Shown in pieces: positions 62,313 through 64,000 of a stretch of 64,000 nucleotides of DNA. Source of the DNA: Lycocorax pyrrhopterus obiensis (Eukaryota; Chordata; Aves; Passeriformes; Paradisaeidae); NCBI GenBank assembly GCA_014706295.1, contig JACSVZ010000011.1, positions 456,663 through 520,662 on the forward strand, in the 5' to 3' direction. The notes under the pieces are model-generated. The model searched no databases and had not been told where the DNA came from. It saw nothing but the letters and a program-made list of their open reading frames with translations. The translations under genes and the position numbers were made by a program. Numbering within the stretch: the stretch's first letter is position 1; each line of letters begins with the position of its first letter.

Positions 62313-64000
62313 GCACGGGGAACACATGGTTACCAAGGCATTCCAGATGGGGATGAGAAGCACATCAGGCAGCAACAGCAGCAAGGGCACAAGGTGCTGG
62401 TGAAACCCAGGCAGAGCATCATACTGCAAACACGGAACTGCTTGTCACCACCAGCACCTTGGCACGGGGCTCTGTAGGCTCCAATTTCCCTTGGGCCACT
62501 GGCCCCTGCCACCCTCCTGGGATCACACAAGCTTCGTGGTGACCCCTGGTGTGGTGGTGGCCCCTCAGGTGTCTCAGGTGTCTCTGCTGCATTGGGTACA
62601 TCAAGGACAGTCTGAGCAAGGTGCTGCAACAGTGAGTTCATGCTGTGTCATTCCATGGGGGCAGTAAATCTCAACCCCCTGACAGCAGAAGCAGTAAAAA
62701 GAACATTCTTCCCTGGATATGCCCCCAGCCTTCCTAGCACATGGCTTGCTAGGGACAGTGCCTCCTGATGGCCACAGTGTCTGTTCTCAAAGCTGTCCTG
62801 TTGCTGAGCTGCAATTCAGGTAGCTACTCTGCACTTAAAACTTTTCTCTAAACACAATAAACATTCAAAGTGAAACTTTGAACATGAAATAGCTTGCAGC
62901 TGATATTCCAAACATTGAATTTTGAGCTGATGAGAAAGTCCTAAGCAAGTGAGACATTTCTTTTAAAATACAATCACTAAATTTCAAACCATGGAAGGAA
63001 AAAGCAGATCCTCTCAGTTTTTCAACTTTTGCTATTAAAATGAAAAGTTTGCTCCATTTCTGTTTGTCTCTAATTTCTTCTTACCAGTAAATGTGCCTAC
63101 ACAGTCATTCCCGTTATCTTATCAGGAAAATGTTGCTAAGTTGCTAAGCTGCAATAAAAGCAATTTTAGTAAGGTGTAAATCCAAAAGAACACAAACCCG
63201 GGATACTCCCACCTTACAATTGCTTTAATTGTTTCTGACCTCTTGACATTTTCAACTAAAAATAAAGCTGGTTAACATTTGTACTTCTGATTGCAAAATA
63301 ATCCATTTGTTCAAACAAAATGAGTCATCCAGTCCTTATTAAACTGTTTAGTGATGTCTTTGCCAGATTATTTCTTTTACTTGGTATCAAGTTAAGTGTA
63401 TTATAAAGCAGAATTAAATAAACAAACTCCGTTGAGTTTACACATTTATTTTGGACAGCTGTAAATTTGAAGCTGTGAGGCTCTGTACACTCAGTGTGCC
63501 TGAAAAGCCGGTACCTTGCTGCAGAGGAGATCAGCAACACCTGCAATGACTCTGCACTTGAATAGATTTTACCAGGATGGGCTTTTTGACTCACTGCTTC
63601 AAATTTGAACAGCTGAGCAGAACATAACCCAAGGATTCAGCATGAGGGTCCCATTGCATCAAAAGGCAAATCCTGCTGTGTACCCATCCTGCTGGGTCTT
63701 GGGCCTGGGCACAACCTGCCTTGGGTGGACCAGTCCCTGACAAAAACCTGATGGTACCACACAAACCATGCAGGAGTGTCAGAATCCAGGGACAGACCTG
63801 GTGAGATGGTAAAAGCCTAAGCATCACATTGGCAAGCCCAACCACTGTAAATGGAGCTGGGCACAGCGATGATGTGGAAAGTAAAAATGTCAGTGCAAAC
63901 GTAAGTCTGAGAGCAGAGGGAAGGCCAGCCAAAGCTAGAACTGACTCTGCCTACAGAGAGAACCTTTTCCCAAACACTGCCAGCTTCACAAACCTCCCCC
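62313..64000 (-). other. PEPD: Last intron of PEPD (partial)
   Basis: Follows the acceptor AG of the last exon (on the minus strand). I searched by eye for the preceding exon, which should encode the LTVEPG motif of prolidase, and did not find it, so this intron is at least 1.69 kb long. The short frames here resemble no known protein. Confidence 0.7.

Noticed and set aside
62330..62641. 103-codon minus-strand frame next to the PEPD exon as an extra PEPD exon
   Set aside because: Its translation does not resemble prolidase, and the conserved exon joins at the acceptor 62311-62312.

Overview
This window is vertebrate nuclear DNA, almost certainly from a bird. It holds the C/EBP gene pair with the tail of the prolidase gene: CEBPA on the minus strand (CDS 31983-32960, one exon), CEBPG on the plus strand (exon 1 ending at 50116, exon 2 from 55052 with the whole CDS 55162-55614), and the last coding exon of PEPD on the minus strand (62161-62310). 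This order and orientation is the same as on human chromosome 19q13. A bird is suggested by the short 325-residue C/EBPalpha, by CR1 LINE fragments as the main interspersed repeat, by worn MIR/CORE-type SINE relics, and by a fragment that looks like an LTR family common in Neoaves. The species cannot be named from the sequence.

Layout: 1-29150 is downstream of CEBPA. I find no recognisable exon there, only CR1 and SINE relics, a C/T microsatellite near 16.0 kb and a very long TTTCC array at 21696-22300. A GC-rich, CpG-dense island without a recognisable gene lies at about 29150-30120. CEBPA sits in its own CpG island (about 31910-34210) with a TATA box and the five-codon uORF typical of the gene. 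Between CEBPA and CEBPG, 34.2-49.3 kb is AT-rich and holds a solo-LTR-like element (about 38612-39005) and SINE relics. The CEBPG CpG island covers about 49410-50620. Intron 1 is 4.9 kb. The convergent space between CEBPG and PEPD holds an LTR fragment and a GC-rich 30-bp minisatellite (58146-58800).

How the genes fit together: C/EBPalpha and C/EBPgamma are bZIP factors that share a dimerisation interface. C/EBPalpha is a differentiation activator whose long and short forms are set by uORF-dependent start choice. C/EBPgamma lacks a strong activation domain and works mainly as a partner, notably of ATF4 on C/EBP-ATF composite elements. The CEBPG promoter carries such an element beside a palindromic pair of CCAAT boxes, with a second one just inside intron 1, and its leader holds an ATG-TGA start-stop uORF. 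Both point to control by the stress response.

I see no unknown gene system. The most useful leads are the CEBPG regulatory features, the gene-less CpG island downstream of CEBPA, paired consensus splice donors that may mark unannotated noncoding transcripts, and two large tandem arrays with unusual DNA-structure potential.
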